Positions 1-9,600 of a stretch of DNA of 64,000 nt are shown piece by piece. The stretch lies in assembly GCA_024231905.1 (NCBI GenBank), contig JAAEQC010000157.1, forward strand, positions 1 to 64,000, given 5' to 3'. The notes below the pieces were generated by a model. That model worked only from the letters and a program-made list of their open reading frames with translations. It had not been told where the DNA came from and did no database searches. The DNA comes from a bacterium. GTDB lineage: Bacteria; Krumholzibacteriota; Krumholzibacteriia; LZORAL124-64-63. The translations under genes and the position numbers were made by a program. The number at the start of each line of letters is the position of its first letter. Position 1 is the stretch's first letter.

Positions 1-354
1 AAGCTCCCGCACGATCCGCTTCTCCTCGGCCACCGCCAGCTTGACCGTGGCCCTGGTGGAGTAGCCGCACTGGTGTAGCAGGTTGGTCGAGAGCTTGTTG
101 GCCCTACAGTGCTCGAGGGCGTCCAGGGCTTCCTGTGCCACGCCGGGCTGGGCCGGGTCCTTGCGTCGGGCCTTCTCGGTGTAGTAGGCGTCGTACTTGG
201 CCCGGGCCTCGGGCGTGAGGTCGTCGGGCTCGAGCTCCAAGCCCCTCGTTGACGCGTTCGCGTGTTTCTCGCGGACTGCCTTTTTGAAGTTGGCCAGGTT
301 GATACCTCGCCCGGTGATGCAGATTTTTTCCGGCAGCGGCTTGGGTGCAGACAT
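1..354 (-). CDS. hypothetical protein, partial at window edge
   Basis: The frame is open from an ATG at 354 to the left edge of the window without a stop (118 codons), so the C-terminus is missing. The protein starts MSAPKPLPEK, is charged and helical in appearance, and shows no motif I recognise. A purine-rich GGAGAG lies just upstream of the ATG. It follows the fibre-like gene by 9 bases in the same direction and is probably the next gene of the structural operon. Other frames over this stretch look like shadows. Confidence 0.75.
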   Translation of the reverse strand, partial: MSAPKPLPEKICITGRGINLANFKKAVREKHANASTRGLELEPDDLTPEARAKYDAYYTEKARRKDPAQPGVAQEALDALEHCRANKLSTNLLHQCGYSTRATVKLAVAEEKRIVREL

Positions 355-363
355 GGTTCTCTC

Positions 364-1569
364 CTATACCGCCTCGACGAATCCGTCGTCCGTGAGCGGT
401 CTCCACTCGCAGTGCCAGTGAAGGGCTCCGTCTGTGGGGTTGTTTGCATGATTCAGACGGATGAACGTGTCCGCGCCCTCCTTTGCCATCAGCGTGAACG
501 CCGTCCAATACTCAGAGGTCCAATCCACCATCGCCGCCGTGCCAGACGGCTTGTAGCCCAGAGCGGTCGCCAGGCCAGCGAATTTGCCAATAAACGAGTT
601 GATCGGAGCCGACGAGATATCGACCGCCGTGGTGATGTCCACTGCTGCGCCGTCATACGATTCGAGCTTTGAGGAACCCACATCGGCGTTCAGGGCCGTG
701 GCCACATCGGCATACAGCCGAGTGATCACCACCGTCCCGGTCACCTTGAACAGGTTGTGCGATGTCCCACCCGTGCCGTCAAAGGTCAGGGTCTTGGTTG
801 GGGCGTCGGCAAACACGAAATCCGACCACACGTTTGCCGCGTCCACATCCAGCCAGCGCCCGTCACCGCCGCCGGAAACGCACGACATGACCGTCCAGCC
901 GGTCACACCAGTGGCGATGTAATATCCAGAGGTGCCACAGCCAACAGTGAAACACCGGTAGGCGCGGCCCACGTTCCCGTTGATGTGGAAGCCGTAGTTG
1001 GCCAGACCAGCACCGTAGGCGCCGCAGTGCAACAGCCCAGTCTTTTCGCCGGTGATGCTAAAGCACCAGCCGGTTGCCTTTACACCTGTAACCTTGATGT
1101 TCTCGCCGTCGAAGGTGTCCCCAGTGACCGACAGTCCGGTGGTCATCAATGCGCCGATGATGTTCGTGTTGTTGAGCCGACAACCCTCGCCGCTCACCAG
1201 GCAGCCGATGGTGTCGGCCGCTGGGGTCAGGGTCAGGGAGCCCTGCACCTTGACATGGTCTCCGGACACCGTGAGCACGGTGCCGGTCGCCGGGTCCAGG
1301 ATCACACCCTCTGCGCAGTCCACGAAAATGCCATCCTTGGAAATGTCCAGCCCGACCTCGGTGTAGGTCCCGGCCTTGACGGTGATCGTGTCGCCGTTGG
1401 CTGCCAGGGTATGCGCCTGGGTGATCGTCTGCACGGCAGAGTCAGGGTGTGTGCCGCTGTTGTTGTTGTCGCCGCCCACGGCGTCCACATACCAGGTCTC
1501 ACCGGGATACCGCTTGACGTGCCGCGTCCCAGCGCGAACTGCGCCAGCTTCATTGCGTGCCAATTCCAT
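364..1569 (-). CDS. right-handed beta-helix tail fibre/spike-like protein
   Basis: The 401-residue protein has a parallel beta-helix character. Residues 27-60 (WYVDAVGGDNNNSGT then a TITVKAGTY-type rung) resemble the DUF1565/pectate-lyase-like start of many secreted or phage spike repeats. Then follow repeated short G/T/V-rich rungs up to about residue 230 and a more globular end. A GGAGG lies 8 bases before the ATG. It sits downstream of the small structural genes, so a receptor-binding or surface-degrading spike is the natural inference. No catalytic residues can be assigned by eye. Confidence 0.7.
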   Translation of the reverse strand: MELARNEAGAVRAGTRHVKRYPGETWYVDAVGGDNNNSGTHPDSAVQTITQAHTLAANGDTITVKAGTYTEVGLDISKDGIFVDCAEGVILDPATGTVLTVSGDHVKVQGSLTLTPAADTIGCLVSGEGCRLNNTNIIGALMTTGLSVTGDTFDGENIKVTGVKATGWCFSITGEKTGLLHCGAYGAGLANYGFHINGNVGRAYRCFTVGCGTSGYYIATGVTGWTVMSCVSGGGDGRWLDVDAANVWSDFVFADAPTKTLTFDGTGGTSHNLFKVTGTVVITRLYADVATALNADVGSSKLESYDGAAVDITTAVDISSAPINSFIGKFAGLATALGYKPSGTAAMVDWTSEYWTAFTLMAKEGADTFIRLNHANNPTDGALHWHCEWRPLTDDGFVEAV

Positions 1570-1572
1570 CTG

Positions 1573-2694
1573 CTAACCTCCGAACGTGCTGCGAATATAA
1601 TAGGCGGCGTCCACCTGTGCGTCCGTCCCGGCCCCCAGAGTCCCGGCCTTGACTTGCAGCTGCCCGACCGGTGCGCCACCGCTCAGTCGGAACGTGAGCG
1701 GGACCAGGGCGTCGGAGTCGACTGCCAACTCGTCATATCCCGGCTGGAACTGGATATCGCTCACACCAGGCGTTGCGATGATCGCCGGGTACTCCTCGGT
1801 GCCGCCAGACTCGTGCTTCGTGGCCAGCCGGAATTGCAGGTCCTCGCTGTCGTTGATGTCAACGGTCCAGAACGTCTCCAGCAGGGAGATGTACAGCAGA
1901 TCCAACTCGGGGCCAATGTCCACCCACCCCGCTGTGAAGTCCTGCGCCGCCGTGATCAGCGGCACCCCGGCATCGTCTCCCTTGGTCGGGAAATGGCTGA
2001 CCTCGGCCATGCGCTTGAAGTTGCCGGGGTCGTCGGCGTAGCGGTCGGCCGCCTGCACCACCACCCCGAAAATGTCCGTGTTGGAGAACGTCGCACCGGT
2101 CACTGTGAGCCGGTCGTTGACCGCGTCCCACGAAAACGCGCCCGTGCTCAGCTCCGGGTTGTGGACGGTGACCACCCCGGCCGAGGACATCTGCAGGACC
2201 ATGACGATCTGCGTGGCGTCGGTGATCGCCGGGTGTCCGGAGAAGTCCAGACCGGTGGCCGCCTGGTACACAGCCGTGAAGTGGTAGGGGCTCTTGTAGA
2301 CGCCCGGCCCCTGGATGCTTGCCATCATGGCCAGCAGCTGCATGAACACAGGCGCATCGGCATCAGCCCCAGAAGGCTGCGCCTGACCGTCGGATCCCAG
2401 GTGCTGAGTCGACAGGACCACATCCGTTGCTGACCTGGCGGTATTGGCAGCCGAGAGCAGGGCCTCGATGGTGCCGTTGCTCAGACGCACGAACCCGGCC
2501 TGGGCGAGCGACGCAAGGGACTTGAGCGGGGCGCCCGTCTCGTCCAAGTGCTGCGTCGACAAAACAATGTCCGTCGTAGCTCTGGCTGTGTCGGCCGCAG
2601 AAAGCAAAGCGTTGACCACACCGTTTGTGATTTTGACCCAAATTGCTCCGGCCGCAGACCCGCCGGCCTTGCCACGTCGTTGCCAAATTCTCAT
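1573..2694 (-). CDS. phage structural protein with internal N-terminal repeat
   Basis: This 373-residue protein is unrecognised as a family. Its N-terminal 105 residues contain two related units of about 40 residues, recognisable by ALLSAADTARATTDIVLSTQ and ALLSAANTARSATDVVLSTQ. The rest is beta-rich and resembles a trimeric fibre or baseplate-wedge type protein. The start overlaps the end of the preceding gene by 4 bases. Position directly before the beta-helix protein suggests a fibre shaft, adaptor or virion decoration protein. Confidence 0.6.
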   Translation of the reverse strand: MRIWQRRGKAGGSAAGAIWVKITNGVVNALLSAADTARATTDIVLSTQHLDETGAPLKSLASLAQAGFVRLSNGTIEALLSAANTARSATDVVLSTQHLGSDGQAQPSGADADAPVFMQLLAMMASIQGPGVYKSPYHFTAVYQAATGLDFSGHPAITDATQIVMVLQMSSAGVVTVHNPELSTGAFSWDAVNDRLTVTGATFSNTDIFGVVVQAADRYADDPGNFKRMAEVSHFPTKGDDAGVPLITAAQDFTAGWVDIGPELDLLYISLLETFWTVDINDSEDLQFRLATKHESGGTEEYPAIIATPGVSDIQFQPGYDELAVDSDALVPLTFRLSGGAPVGQLQVKAGTLGAGTDAQVDAAYYIRSTFGG

Positions 2695-2999
2695 GACGAC
2701 AGCTCCTCAATCGCCAGCACTGCGCTGGCGCCAGTGGCGATTGCATGAACCGCATCTTTGGCCCAATCGTCTCCCTTTGACACATCGAGCTCTATTTCAA
2801 TCGCACCACCGTTGGCATCGAGCCGGCGGCCCTGGCCAATAACTGCGGTGGCCCCCCAGTTGATCCAGACATCGTAGTCGTTTGATAGATTCTCGATGCG
2901 AAGACGGGCCCGCTTACCGTTGAGGGCCACAACCTCGGCCGATACTGCGGTCGCGGTCTTGGTGGAGATCACAGGTGCCGGAAGATCGCCTACAGCCAT
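2691..2999 (-). CDS. small virion-associated protein, function unknown
   Basis: The 102-residue protein (MAVGDLPAPV...) is beta-rich, with alternating hydrophobic residues and no cysteine, signal peptide or membrane segment. A GGAGG precedes the ATG by 7 bases. It overlaps the repeat-containing structural gene by 4 bases. Size and position between capsid and fibre genes fit a decoration, connector or small fibre-associated protein, but I do not recognise the family. Confidence 0.6.
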   Translation of the reverse strand: MAVGDLPAPVISTKTATAVSAEVVALNGKRARLRIENLSNDYDVWINWGATAVIGQGRRLDANGGAIEIELDVSKGDDWAKDAVHAIATGASAVLAIEELSS

Positions 3000-3032
3000 A
3001 ATGGCCTCCTATTTGACCGGCGCCCGTTGCGC

Positions 3033-3278
3033 TCAGCCAGATCGTCTATGACGCGGGTGGCGATTTCTGGCCTGGGCCATTTGCTGGCGAACGGCCCGCA
3101 GCCGGCCAGCATATCTGGCTTGCTTGGAGCTTCCCCATGACTGCTCGAGCTCGATGATCAGATCGGTTGGATCGTCAAAAACGAACTCGCAGTCTTGGTT
3201 TCCGCGACCGCTCACCTCCACCCGCATTCCGAGTTCTGTTTTGCGGTGGTCGGCCACGTCCAAATAGTACGCGGCCAT
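3033..3278 (-). CDS. small protein of the head/tail module, unknown
   Basis: This 81-residue protein begins MAAYYLDVADHRKTEL and ends in a strongly basic tail (RNRHPRHRRSG). The ATG at 3278 gives a well-balanced protein, while the longer upstream extension of the same frame is arginine/serine rich and is a shadow of the neighbouring gene. It lies between two structural genes on the same strand. No family is recognised. Confidence 0.55.
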   Translation of the reverse strand: MAAYYLDVADHRKTELGMRVEVSGRGNQDCEFVFDDPTDLIIELEQSWGSSKQARYAGRLRAVRQQMAQARNRHPRHRRSG

Positions 3279-3318
3279 GTGCCAGTCCCGTGTACGTGTC
3301 GTGGACACGGGGACCGAC

Positions 3319-3870
3319 CTAGCGCCCAGGGTTGCGCCGACGGGCGCGGGGTTTTTGCGCCTTCTTCTTGGCGGGTGCCTTTGCCGCCTTCGGCTTGGGC
3401 TCGGGCGGCGAAGAAGGCGCAGGGGATTCCTCTGCCGAAGGAGCACTTCTGGCCTCTTCGGCCTCGACGGCTGCCGCAGCAGCGGCGGCGGCAAGCTCTG
3501 ACTTCGGAGCGGGCAGGTTGAGGTCCTGGGACATCGCTGCCGGGGCCTCGGTTGTTGGTGCAGTTGGGATGGGGGGCTTGGATGCCGCCATGACCTGCTC
3601 CAGCTGGTCGCTCTCCTCGAAGAGCTTGAGGCGCTGGGCCTCTTCCCGAGTGCAGACGTTGAAGGCCTTGGGGGAGTAGTCGTCACTCGAGTTGATGTGA
3701 ATCGACTCGAGGTACTTCGCGCGCTCAGCAGCGAGGGCCGGCGGCTCCACATACCAGACACCAGCCTTGTACGTGAATCCCCATGGGGAGTTGTAGTCCT
3801 TTTTCGTCTGCCCCGCGGGCAGGTTGACCGGCTTCAACCGGACGTGATCTTTCAGTTCGGGGTTGGGCAT
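3319..3870 (-). CDS. Ala/Pro/Lys-rich structural-module protein
   Basis: The 183-residue protein starts MPNPELKDHV at an ATG preceded by GGAGGA; a TTG four codons upstream is a less likely start. Residues 1-95 look globular and contain an aromatic YNSPWGF...VWYVEPPA stretch. The rest is low-complexity Ala, Pro and Lys, ending in a basic RARRRNPGR tail. This layout resembles small head-completion or tail-adaptor proteins in other phages, but the function cannot be assigned. Confidence 0.6.
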   Translation of the reverse strand: MPNPELKDHVRLKPVNLPAGQTKKDYNSPWGFTYKAGVWYVEPPALAAERAKYLESIHINSSDDYSPKAFNVCTREEAQRLKLFEESDQLEQVMAASKPPIPTAPTTEAPAAMSQDLNLPAPKSELAAAAAAAAVEAEEARSAPSAEESPAPSSPPEPKPKAAKAPAKKKAQKPRARRRNPGR

Positions 3871-3893
3871 CGGCTCCTCCAAAGATTAAGAGA

Positions 3894-4511
3894 CTACGCC
3901 TTCGTAGTCAGCGCCGCAGTCGGCAGCGCGGGCTTGCCGTATCCGACGTTGGTTTGCACCTGAACGACGGCGGTGTCTGCGGAGCGGGTGATCAGGCACA
4001 TGGCCAGATAGATCCAGTTCGCATGCCCCACACCAGCCGTGATCTGGGCCACGGTCGGGGCGACGGCACTGGCGGTGACGGCGGCGGCGGCCTTCACGGA
4101 GTCGATGGCGATGGTGCCGCCGGACTCAGCGAGCACGACGGCCGCGTAGCAGGACTTCCCCACGGCATCGAGCAGGTTGGACGATGCGTGGATGGCTTCG
4201 TCGGCCGAGGCAGCGATCACGCCGTCCACGGAGTTGACGAGCGCCTCGGCCGCCGAGACGTTGACACTCCACGTGGTGTTGCCTGACGCGCCGGTCAGCT
4301 GGGCAGAGGGGGTGGACGGGTCGGTGACCAAACCACCGTGGTAGACGCGACCAGAAAGCGCCACGTTCAGGGCGCCGGAGCTGGCGGCCAGCTGATTGGC
4401 GACATCGTCGGCGATCTCCCGAAGGGTGTCCGCCAAGGTGGGCGTGCCCGCGGCCCCACCGGGGGCGAGGTTCGCGCCGCCGCTACCAAAGGTCGTAGGA
4501 ATCGCGGTCAT
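3894..4511 (-). CDS. putative virion decoration/structural protein
   Basis: The 205-residue protein is rich in Ala, Thr, Ser and Val with few charges, and has a Gly-rich N-terminus. It has no membrane segment. The Shine-Dalgarno-like AAGGGGG lies just before the ATG. It is the second gene after the major capsid gene, where phages often keep head decoration or head-tail joining proteins. I do not recognise a family. Confidence 0.6.
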   Translation of the reverse strand: MTAIPTTFGSGGANLAPGGAAGTPTLADTLREIADDVANQLAASSGALNVALSGRVYHGGLVTDPSTPSAQLTGASGNTTWSVNVSAAEALVNSVDGVIAASADEAIHASSNLLDAVGKSCYAAVVLAESGGTIAIDSVKAAAAVTASAVAPTVAQITAGVGHANWIYLAMCLITRSADTAVVQVQTNVGYGKPALPTAALTTKA

Positions 4512-4521
4512 GATAGCCCCC

Positions 4522-4845
4522 TTATTTCAGGATGCAGTTGAGAAGCAGGGCGGTGACGGCCGACAGATTCGTGGCCGCAGAGACCTCGGATACGGAATCG
4601 GACGAGACCACATACGCCATGAGCTTGTTGGTGCTGGGGTTCCACCAAAACCGATAGTCGGCGCGAGGCTGAGCCTCGACCAGTGCGATGGCGTACCCAT
4701 CGGCGTTGGTCACGCCAACCAGCGACACCGCGTACCCACCGGTCGGGTAGCTGGCGTCGAGGTCGATGCTGATCAGCGCCTGGCGGTGGGGCTGGTTGCT
4801 TTCTGCCGCGACGCTCTGGGTCACGGAGTTCACGGTTACGGCCAT
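4522..4845 (-). CDS. small structural protein downstream of major capsid
   Basis: The 107-residue protein (MAVTVNSVTQ...) is beta-rich, with a QALISIDLDASYPTGG segment reminiscent of small capsid-decoration or stabilising proteins. A strong AGGAGG lies 6 bases before the ATG, only a few bases after a 12-bp hairpin at 4863-4890. The gene immediately follows the major capsid gene, which supports a head role. This is inference from position and fold character only. Confidence 0.6.
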   Translation of the reverse strand: MAVTVNSVTQSVAAESNQPHRQALISIDLDASYPTGGYAVSLVGVTNADGYAIALVEAQPRADYRFWWNPSTNKLMAYVVSSDSVSEVSAATNLSAVTALLLNCILK

Positions 4846-4862
4846 GATTGCCTCCTCATAGT

Positions 4863-4890
4863 CCCTGGGCGCGGTTGCCCGCGCCCAGGG
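4863..4890 (-). terminator. perfect 12-bp hairpin with GCAA tetraloop after capsid gene
   Basis: On the transcribed (minus) strand the sequence CCCTGGGCGCGG pairs perfectly with CCGCGCCCAGGG around a GCAA loop, a member of the very stable GNRA tetraloop class. It starts 12 bases after the capsid stop codon. No U-tract follows, and the next gene's AGGAGG comes within ten bases. It may be a leaky terminator, an RNA stability element for capsid mRNA, or both. Confidence 0.6.
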
Positions 4891-4902
4891 CGCTGCAGCC
4901 CG

Positions 4903-5847
4903 CTACGCGGCGAGCAGGTTGGTGATTTCGACCGCGCCATTCTCCTCGGCCCAGGCGATGCCGAACCGGAGACGGACGATCAGGTTCCAGACGCCGGCGT
5001 CGGCGTCGCGCTCGGGCTCCATCTGGATGTTCTTCCAGACGCCGACCGTGGCGTTCTTGGGGTGGCAGATGAGCCCGTGGCTGTAGTTGGATCCGCCGCC
5101 GAGATCCTCGGCGATCTTCGGGACGTCCATGACCGGCATCTGCTTGAAGCGCGGTCCAGGCCACTCGGTGATCTGCTTGTCGCCGAGCTCGGACTGCCGG
5201 TCCATGAACGCGTCGCCGTAGTCCTCCACGGGGTTCGCGCCAGCCCAGCAGCGCATCTCTTTCTTGCGAGCCCGGAACTCACTCGGCATGAGCTTCCAGG
5301 CCGACTTCATGATGTTCAGCGACAGGGTCACGCCACCGGCGTCCTTGGTGTGCGAGGTGGCGAGCTTGAAGAGCCCGTCCTGCACGGCGAGGGTCGGATC
5401 GGTGCTGGCCGTGTCGCCCTCGAAGATGACCCACTCCCAGTCGGAGTGGATCTTCTTGGACAGCATGCCCTGCACGCGGGACTTGAGCTTGGCCTCCTCG
5501 ACGTTGTCCTCGAGGATCTCGTCGGGGATGCCGATCTTGGACTTGTACAGCTTCGCCGTGTACTCGACCTTGCCGGCCGTCGGCGCGCTGTGGTAGGCGC
5601 CCGGAAGGGCGGCGCCGGACACGCCCGGGAAGAGAACCGTCCCGTTGAAGTACAGGTTCGGCACCTTGTAGGTCGCCGCCGGAGTCGGAAAGACGTTCAT
5701 GTCTTTCATGGCGACGCTCTCCTTGACGGTGAGCTCGACAAACTCCTTGGCATACGCCTGGTTCATCAGCCCGCCACCGCTGGACAGATCACTGTAGCCC
5801 CAGGCCGCTTTCTTCAGCCGGACTAGTTGGTCCTGATTCGGGGTCAT
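4903..5847 (-). CDS. major capsid protein (HK97-like)
   Basis: The 314-residue protein matches the pattern of HK97-fold major capsid proteins: an N-terminal arm (MTPNQDQLVRLKKAAWGY), an extended-loop region near NVFPTPAATYKVPNLYFNG, a long helix, and a C-terminal A-domain-like VRLRFGIAWAEENGAVEI followed by TNLLAA. The ATG at 5847 has an AGGAG at good distance; a GTG three codons upstream is possible. It follows scaffold and prohead protease genes in the canonical head order. It forms the capsid shell after protease maturation. Confidence 0.82.
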   Translation of the reverse strand: MTPNQDQLVRLKKAAWGYSDLSSGGGLMNQAYAKEFVELTVKESVAMKDMNVFPTPAATYKVPNLYFNGTVLFPGVSGAALPGAYHSAPTAGKVEYTAKLYKSKIGIPDEILEDNVEEAKLKSRVQGMLSKKIHSDWEWVIFEGDTASTDPTLAVQDGLFKLATSHTKDAGGVTLSLNIMKSAWKLMPSEFRARKKEMRCWAGANPVEDYGDAFMDRQSELGDKQITEWPGPRFKQMPVMDVPKIAEDLGGGSNYSHGLICHPKNATVGVWKNIQMEPERDADAGVWNLIVRLRFGIAWAEENGAVEITNLLAA

Positions 5848-5877
5848 GTCAATCACTCCTTTTCGCCGCGGGGGCGG

Positions 5878-6675
5878 TTACTGGTTGATGTCCTCGTAGG
5901 CGGTCCAGCCGCCATCCTCGGGCTGCGGGACGGGGGCCTCGATGGGGTTGGAATTGCCGTCGGGAATGTGGGTCGGGGCGGGCAGCGCCAGCGACTTGGA
6001 GATGGTGGCCATCTTCTCGCCGAGCGTCTTCTTCTCGTCGAGCGTGAGATCGCCCGAGAGAGCCTGGATCACGTCGGCGGCCTTGTTGACGATCACCATG
6101 CTGCCCTTGTTGATGCGCTGGCCCGCCTTCTGGACCACCGTGAGCTGGGCGTCAATGAGGTCGAACGGGTCGGCATGGGCGGACTTCGCCACGGGGGCAT
6201 CCTTGCCCTTCTCGGCGTCGTCGTCCTCCTCGGCTGCCGCGGGGGCGGGCTCGCCGTCGGCGGCGGGCTCATCCTCTTTCTTCGGGGGCTCCTCGGCCTT
6301 CTGGCTCACGCTCGAGAGAACCTTCGAGATGCTCTTGAGGCTGTCGACGAGACCCTCGGGGGGGCTGGCACCTTCCGCCTGCATCTTCTCGAGGAGCTTC
6401 TCCACGTCCTCGGCGGCACCGGCCATCGCGTCGGCCTTGGTGACGACCACACCAGCGGAGTTCTTGATGCCCTCGGCACCGGGAATCATATCGGCAGTCT
6501 TCATAGCAGGGCCTCCCTCATCCTTGCGGATCAAAAAAGTGCGTTTATTCGCGCCCGCATCCACCAGGTGGACGGACTCGATTGCCATCCGGCGTAGCCG
6601 ATAGATCCCATCCTTCTCTGCGGGATCTTCGGCCTTGCGGGCAGCGGTGGTGAAAAAGTTGCTGAAGGAGCTCAT
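5878..6675 (-). CDS. scaffold-like head assembly protein
   Basis: This 265-residue protein has a short globular N-terminus with ESVHLVDAGANKRTFLIRK, then a long acidic and Pro/Ala/Lys low-complexity middle (about residues 105-165), then helical segments with KKTLGEKMATISKSL. This is typical of capsid scaffolding proteins encoded between the protease and the capsid gene. Its ATG overlaps the protease stop codon (ATGA), implying coupled translation. Scaffold function is inferred from order and composition. Confidence 0.65.
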   Translation of the reverse strand: MSSFSNFFTTAARKAEDPAEKDGIYRLRRMAIESVHLVDAGANKRTFLIRKDEGGPAMKTADMIPGAEGIKNSAGVVVTKADAMAGAAEDVEKLLEKMQAEGASPPEGLVDSLKSISKVLSSVSQKAEEPPKKEDEPAADGEPAPAAAEEDDDAEKGKDAPVAKSAHADPFDLIDAQLTVVQKAGQRINKGSMVIVNKAADVIQALSGDLTLDEKKTLGEKMATISKSLALPAPTHIPDGNSNPIEAPVPQPEDGGWTAYEDINQ

Positions 6676-9600
6676 GCTGCTATCGCCTCGGGTCGCCGGA
6701 GTGCGCGACCGTCAACGCTCCACGCATTGAGTTCGCCAGCATCGATCCGCTGCCACAGGGCAGCGGAGAGAACAAGAGACCCGATGAGCCATGAGCCCGC
6801 CCGAACCATCTCGCCATCGATCTCCATGTCGGCCGGAGCGATGAAGTTGTGGATCGGGAGCATCTCAGCCTTGGTGGCCTCGCGCTCGTGCATGATGCCG
6901 AGGCTGGATCCCTGCTCGTACCAGTAAACGCAGGCATCCCACACTTCGTCTTCGGAGTAGATTTCGTCATGGGCATCGGGATCCAGTGGTGCGCCATCCT
7001 CGCCGTCGTTCGGCTCGAGCACGACGCTGAGAACGTAGTGCCTCTCCGCGTCGCGCTTGAGAATTTTGCAGAGTTTCTGGATCTCATGTGGTCGTGCCAG
7101 TGCTCGAATCTCTGAAACGGTGGCGGGTTTGACATGCACCCGCTCGAGTACCTTCGATGTATCCCATCCTATCGCGGCGGAATCATCGCTGTCAATCACC
7201 AATATTTCGCCAACTTCCAGGCGCAAAACATCGCCCTCTTCCGCGGCCACATCGGATGGGGAAGTGGATCCGACTGGTGTATATTTCCTCCCGCCAATCT
7301 CGAGCGTTTCTTTCATTCGCCCAGACTCGGATTCTGAAAGAGGGCCGACGGCGCACTGAAACGACACGGAGCTGTCGCCATCGGCTTTTTTTGCAACGAC
7401 CAGCGCGTTGACGATCCGCGGAGTTTTCACCTCCGCCAGCGCGCCGCCCACCGCTTTCGCTTCAGCAGCAAATACGTTCACGCCAACCGCGCCGGGGATC
7501 TCACTCGCCCACTTGATCGCGGCCTTCAGCTTGTCCTCCGAGTGGACGATCCGAATCGGCGAAGGAGCGATAGTGGTCGTCGCTTTCGGGACCACCTGGT
7601 TCAGTATTTTCTGACGAGTCTCCCAGGGCTCATCAGAGTGATCCTTGCCCTCCCACATGAGGATGTCGCGCGCCATGAACACCGCTCCGATATCCGCCTC
7701 CACCACCTCGCCAACCAGGGCGGCACCGGCGCCCAGCTTAGCCGCATCCGCGGCGAGCCCGGGCATAGCCCCAGACTGATCTCCCTCGGCGCCAGCGACG
7801 GCAATGGTTGCGCCTCCGCCGGTGGATTGAACGACCGCCAGGCGCCCGTTCCATTTCGGGCCGACACCAAGGCCAGCAGCGAGGGCTTCCGCGGTGGCAA
7901 ACCCCTCGAGCAGCTCATTCACTCCGGCGAAAGATTTGTCGTCCGGCGGGGTCGCTGCCTCGAGCGCCGACGACGCATCAATCGCCGCCTTCGCAATCCC
8001 GTCGCCCCGGCCACTCAGCACCTCAAGCATGTGGTCGGCCTCGACGCGGTCGAGGTCTTTCTCCTCCTCGCTCAGCTCGCTGTACGGAGTATCCATCTGC
8101 CGCTTCCAACGCTCGGCGTCCTCGGCCGAGATGGAGTCGCCGCGCTCGAAAAGGTGACGCATCCACCGCGACCAGGCCGAGTGAGCGTAGGCCGCGAGCT
8201 GCTCCCGAATGTCCTCTTTCGCCACCGCCGATTTCTCAGCCGACACCGGTAGCTCAAACGGCAGCTCTTTCGCCTGGAATCCTCCGGAGGTCGCGTGGCC
8301 GCCGCCACCGTTGGACGCGCACACCGCGCCAACATCGACTCCGTCCTTCAGCGCGTACATCGAGATGTTCCACTGGTTGCGCGGAGAGAAACAGAACGAG
8401 ATCGCCGCGTCCTTGTCTTCCGCCACCGACTTGAACTGAGCGCCGCCTGGGAGGGATGTGCACGCCGCGACGCACTTCAGGTCGGCGAAATCCACGTCGA
8501 AGGCGGCGAACCGGATCGATCCTGCGCTGAACTCCTTCAGCCACTCGCCGATGGCCTTTCCTTGCTCGATGAGCTCGTCGAAGGATTCCTTGTCTTTTCC
8601 AAGCCACTCCTTCCACCAGTCGCTGGTGGGATCGTTGGCCTCGGCGATGGCCTCCATAGCGTGGTGGACCGGCAGAACGCTTGGATCCGAGTGGTCCCAG
8701 ACGTCGTATCTCCCGGCGAGCCGGATCACCTCAGGGGTCGGCGAATCCGGGTTGAGGAACTTCCACGTCAGCTCGCAGCCGGCCTGGCCGATCTCGCGGA
8801 GACCATCCGCCTCAAACCCAGCCTTGTCCGCTGCCTCGAGGGCGGTGACGTGATGGTCGATCCAGATGAGCTTGGCGCCCTCCTTTTCCACCTCCGTCTT
8901 CAGCTTCACCATCTCGTCGAACGGCTGCATCCCGTAGTCGACCATGAAGACCTGTTCACGGCCCTTGATGGACTCCCAGTCGAACTCTTGCCCGTAGTTG
9001 ATGCTGACCAGCTCGGCCTCGGGGTGGGCCTTCAGGACGACCGCGGCAGAGGCGACGCCGTCGAGATCACCGTGGTAGAGGCAGAGCACCGCGGCAGGCG
9101 CGGACTCCTTCTCAACCAGGCTCGGGGTCAGTTTTTTTTTTTCGTCCTCGACCTGGTCGGGGGAAGGCTCAGGCTCCGGGGCAGGCTCAGGGTCGCCCTT
9201 GCCCGGCAGTTCGTAGTTGTAGGCGATGATCTGCTTGAGGACGTCATCACCTGCCACGCCGCGCATCGTTCGGATCGACCGGCGGGTGTCCACCTTCACC
9301 ACCGTGAACTCCGAGTCCTTCAACATCTTGGGCAGGTCGCCGCGCACACCGTAGGTGACGATCCACTTCCCCTGCAGCTCCTGCAGCATCTTGAAGAAAC
9401 GCGCCTCGTCGAACCCAGCCTCACCGACATTGGTGTTGTATCCGGCGTATGGCGGATCCATGAAATGGAAAGTGTCGGGCCCATCGAACTTCCGGCAAAC
9501 ATCCTCGTAGTCTCCATGGAAGGCGCGGACGCCAGCCACCCGGGGGACGTTCTTCTCAAGCTTCCGCGGCATCGTGAGGACTCGCCCCTGCATGCCCGGT

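Noticed and set aside
757..2433. Long plus-strand open frame of 558 codons over structural genes
   Set aside because: It is antisense to two well-supported minus-strand structural genes, lacks a ribosome-binding site, and has the Arg/Gly/His-rich composition typical of a GC-rich shadow frame.
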